From: CAWKDC01 sp044445605
GTDB taxonomy: Bacteria > Pseudomonadota > Gammaproteobacteria > JABCZS01
Assembly: GCA_044445605.1 (NCBI GenBank)
Contig: JBIOEA010000041.1
Span: 1-15,172 of the forward strand
Length of the DNA: 15,172 nt
Direction of reading: 5' to 3'
Below the pieces are notes generated by a model, which was not told the origin of the DNA, ran no database searches, and worked only from the letters and a program-made list of their open reading frames with translations. This document shows, piece by piece, positions 13,821-15,172 of this stretch; position 1 is the stretch's first letter, and each line of letters begins with the position of its first letter. The translations under genes and the position numbers were made by a program.

Positions 13821-15021
13821 AAATTTAAAAGTTATAAGCCTTGTTGTCTTTGGTAATGCGCTTGATTACTATGACTTCATGTTATTTGCCTATTTAGGTG
13901 CGATTATCACTGGTTACTTCATTCCAGATTTAGATCCCGTGCAGTCTCACCTTTTAAGCTTATTGCTGTTCGCGATTCCATTTGTGATTCGTCCTGTTGG
14001 TGGATATTTTTTTGGGAAACTATCGGATATAAATGGCAGAGGCTATGCACTTGGCCAAACATTAAAATATGCAAGCTTTGCTAGCCTTGGTATTGCATTG
14101 TTACCAGGCTATGAAATCGGTGGCTTAGTTTCTATTGTGCTCTTTATACTACTGAGAGCATTGCAGGGGTTGTCTCTCGGAGGAGAGTATACAACTGCCG
14201 GTACAGTGCTGATGGAAAAGTACAATACGCATAGAGGGCTGTTAAGCGGTATTGTAGGAGCTTCAGGAACAGTTGGCAGCTTTTTGGCATTCTCTTTCTC
14301 ATGGCTTTACCTCAACGATTATTTGTCAGGCGATGCTTGGCGTATTGCATTTGGCATTGGATCAGCCATGACATACATTAGTTACCTCCTTAGGAAAAAA
14401 TTAAAAAATGAAATGGTATGTTCAGTTGACACTAAGGCTTTCAGATACAACATATCGCATCGCAAGGCAATTTTAATCACCCTTTTCACTGGCATCTTGG
14501 TAGGTGTGACCATTTGGATCCCCGTAATATATGCAAATTTTTACCTAACCAAAATACTCCACTATCCCTATTCCGCTGGACTAAACGCTACGCTGATCGC
14601 TTTGGTAGGCTCTATTGTTTTAACACCTTTTTTTGGGTACCTCTCCGATCGCTACAGCCGTCCAGAAATTGTAATGACCGTTGGTGCCGTACTTACTATT
14701 CCTTTATGCCTGCTCGGATTTCCCCTGATCCAGCAAGGGAACTTAATTGGGCAGGTTTTCCTCATCCTTGCTGCTGTTATTTTTGCCGCTCCAATGCATG
14801 CCATGGTGAATGCATTATTCCCCGTGGAAATACGTGGACGATCTATTAATACAACCTTCATGCTTGGCGCATCTGTTGGGAGCCTTATCCCAGTCATTTC
14901 GGGTTACTGTGCAACTAATTACAACATACATTCTCTTCCAGTTGGCTTTGTTGTTATTTTTGGCATTATCACATCTATTATTTTTTACCTTAATTTTTTC
15001 AAGAAAAGTAGGCTTAAATAA
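13813..15021 (+). CDS. MFS transporter, metabolite:H+ symporter (MHS/ProP-like) family
   Basis: A 402-residue inner-membrane carrier with about 12 predicted membrane segments. The first helix carries GNALDYYDFMLFAYLG, the MHS/ProP signature usually seen as FEWYDF. The loop 2-3 motif A is FGKLSDINGRGYALG and its repeat in the second half is FGYLSDRYSRPEIV. LLRALQGLSLGGEYTTAG in TM4 is the strongly conserved RxxQGxxxGGE block of this family. Relatives import osmolytes, dicarboxylates or other metabolites with protons; the substrate here cannot be assigned. The protein is a little shorter than most MHS members (about 420-450). It overlaps coaBC by 8 nt, so it is probably translated as the last gene of the rluD operon. 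Its AT-richer sequence and wobble use differ from rluD and pgeF, so it may be a later addition. An IS begins 13 bp after its stop. Confidence 0.9.
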   Translation: MNKNLKVISLVVFGNALDYYDFMLFAYLGAIITGYFIPDLDPVQSHLLSLLLFAIPFVIRPVGGYFFGKLSDINGRGYALGQTLKYASFASLGIALLPGYEIGGLVSIVLFILLRALQGLSLGGEYTTAGTVLMEKYNTHRGLLSGIVGASGTVGSFLAFSFSWLYLNDYLSGDAWRIAFGIGSAMTYISYLLRKKLKNEMVCSVDTKAFRYNISHRKAILITLFTGILVGVTIWIPVIYANFYLTKILHYPYSAGLNATLIALVGSIVLTPFFGYLSDRYSRPEIVMTVGAVLTIPLCLLGFPLIQQGNLIGQVFLILAAVIFAAPMHAMVNALFPVEIRGRSINTTFMLGASVGSLIPVISGYCATNYNIHSLPVGFVVIFGIITSIIFYLNFFKKSRLK

Positions 15022-15075
15022 CATTTGCCCTCTAGGGCCTGTTGACATTTCAATATAATGCTTTGATTTATAAGA

Positions 15076-15122
15076 GCAAACTCGTAGAATTGGTTTTCCA
15101 AGACACAACAAAACGAGTTTGC
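15076..15122 (+). repeat. Inverted repeat just before the transposase start
   Basis: GCAAACTCGT (15076-15085) and ACGAGTTTGC (15113-15122) are perfect 10-bp inverted repeats with a 27-nt loop. The right arm ends one base before the ATG at 15124 and contains the only purine-rich (GAG) ribosome binding site candidate. In RNA the stem would hide the start region. Confidence 0.75.
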
Positions 15123-15123
15123 A

Positions 15124-15172
15124 ATGACCCGACTTCTGCTCACGGATGAGATTTGGTCGAAGCTAAGAACGA
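15124..15172 (+). CDS. Transposase N-terminus, IS5-like (partial, runs off the right edge)
   Basis: Sixteen codons are present from ATG 15124, reading MTRLLLTDEIWSKLRT. The LTDEIWSKL segment is the usual opening of IS5-family transposases (LTDEQWxxL). The catalytic DDE domain lies beyond the window. No strong ribosome binding site precedes it, and the start lies against a perfect hairpin, fitting low expression. The family call rests on this short segment and the element end only. Confidence 0.6.
   Translation, partial: MTRLLLTDEIWSKLRT

Larger units (their letters stand above)
15035..15172 (+). mobile_element. Left end of an insertion sequence, probably IS5 family (partial)
   Basis: The element appears to begin at GGGCCTGTTGACATT, 13 bp after the MFS stop, preceded by CTA (TA target, as in IS5-type insertions). 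The terminal sequence includes TTGACA (15042-15047), a possible -35 box for the transposase. A hairpin and the transposase start follow. The right end lies outside the window, so the exact boundary and family are inferred from the end sequence and the first 16 residues. Confidence 0.6.

Noticed and set aside
15027..15038. GCCC-TCTA-GGGC as a terminator after the MFS gene
   Set aside because: The stem is only 4 bp with no T tract, and half of it belongs to the IS end.
1..15172. CRISPR arrays, tRNA or rRNA genes, replication origin
   Set aside because: I saw no regularly spaced repeats, tRNA-like cloverleaf sequence or rRNA segments on reading the window; this was not a computed search.

Overview
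The window reads as chromosomal DNA of a gammaproteobacterium of moderate GC. Supporting this are the bamD/rluD/pgeF neighbourhood, a CoaBC fusion, an RlmI-type methyltransferase and an RND efflux pair with a lipoprotein adaptor. A host-associated Legionellales-like lineage (DUF2147 protein, MHS-type MFS carrier, TPS exoprotein, IS5-like element) is my guess; nothing here proves it.

Layout. Positions 1-612 (minus) hold the N-terminus of a two-partner-secretion exoprotein (filamentous haemagglutinin type) that runs off the left edge. It starts at a GTG codon. A divergent promoter pair at 661-710, whose -35 boxes overlap, serves it and a rightward operon: an unrecognised small gene (about 748-1224), an RND adaptor lipoprotein (1232-2299) and an RND permease (2305-5346). 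That operon ends at a strong terminator that can also serve the convergent DUF2147 exported protein (5423-5983, minus). Next come a CopG-like/VapC toxin-antitoxin pair (6138-6769) and an RlmI-like 23S rRNA methyltransferase (6827-7996).

The middle is on the minus strand: bamD (9415-10173), followed after 16 bp by a 463-residue protein (8007-9398). I read that protein as a degenerate relative of the MobH/TraI_2 relaxase family whose metal-binding histidines appear lost. A 124-bp palindromic MITE-like element (10218-10341) sits in the divergent gap between bamD and rluD.

From 10376 to 15021 five genes run head to tail with overlaps or gaps of 1-11 bp: rluD, pgeF, a periplasmic-type glutathione peroxidase, coaBC and an MHS-family MFS carrier. 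They look like one operon mixing ribosome maturation, peptidoglycan quality control, peroxide defence, coenzyme A synthesis and transport. An IS element, probably IS5 family, begins 13 bp after the last stop (about 15035). The window ends 16 codons into its transposase.

Most genes are ordinary housekeeping. The points most worth a second look are the relaxase-like protein coupled to bamD, the MITE-like palindrome, the shared divergent promoter, and the hairpin that hides the IS transposase start. I did not find a clearly new multi-gene system.
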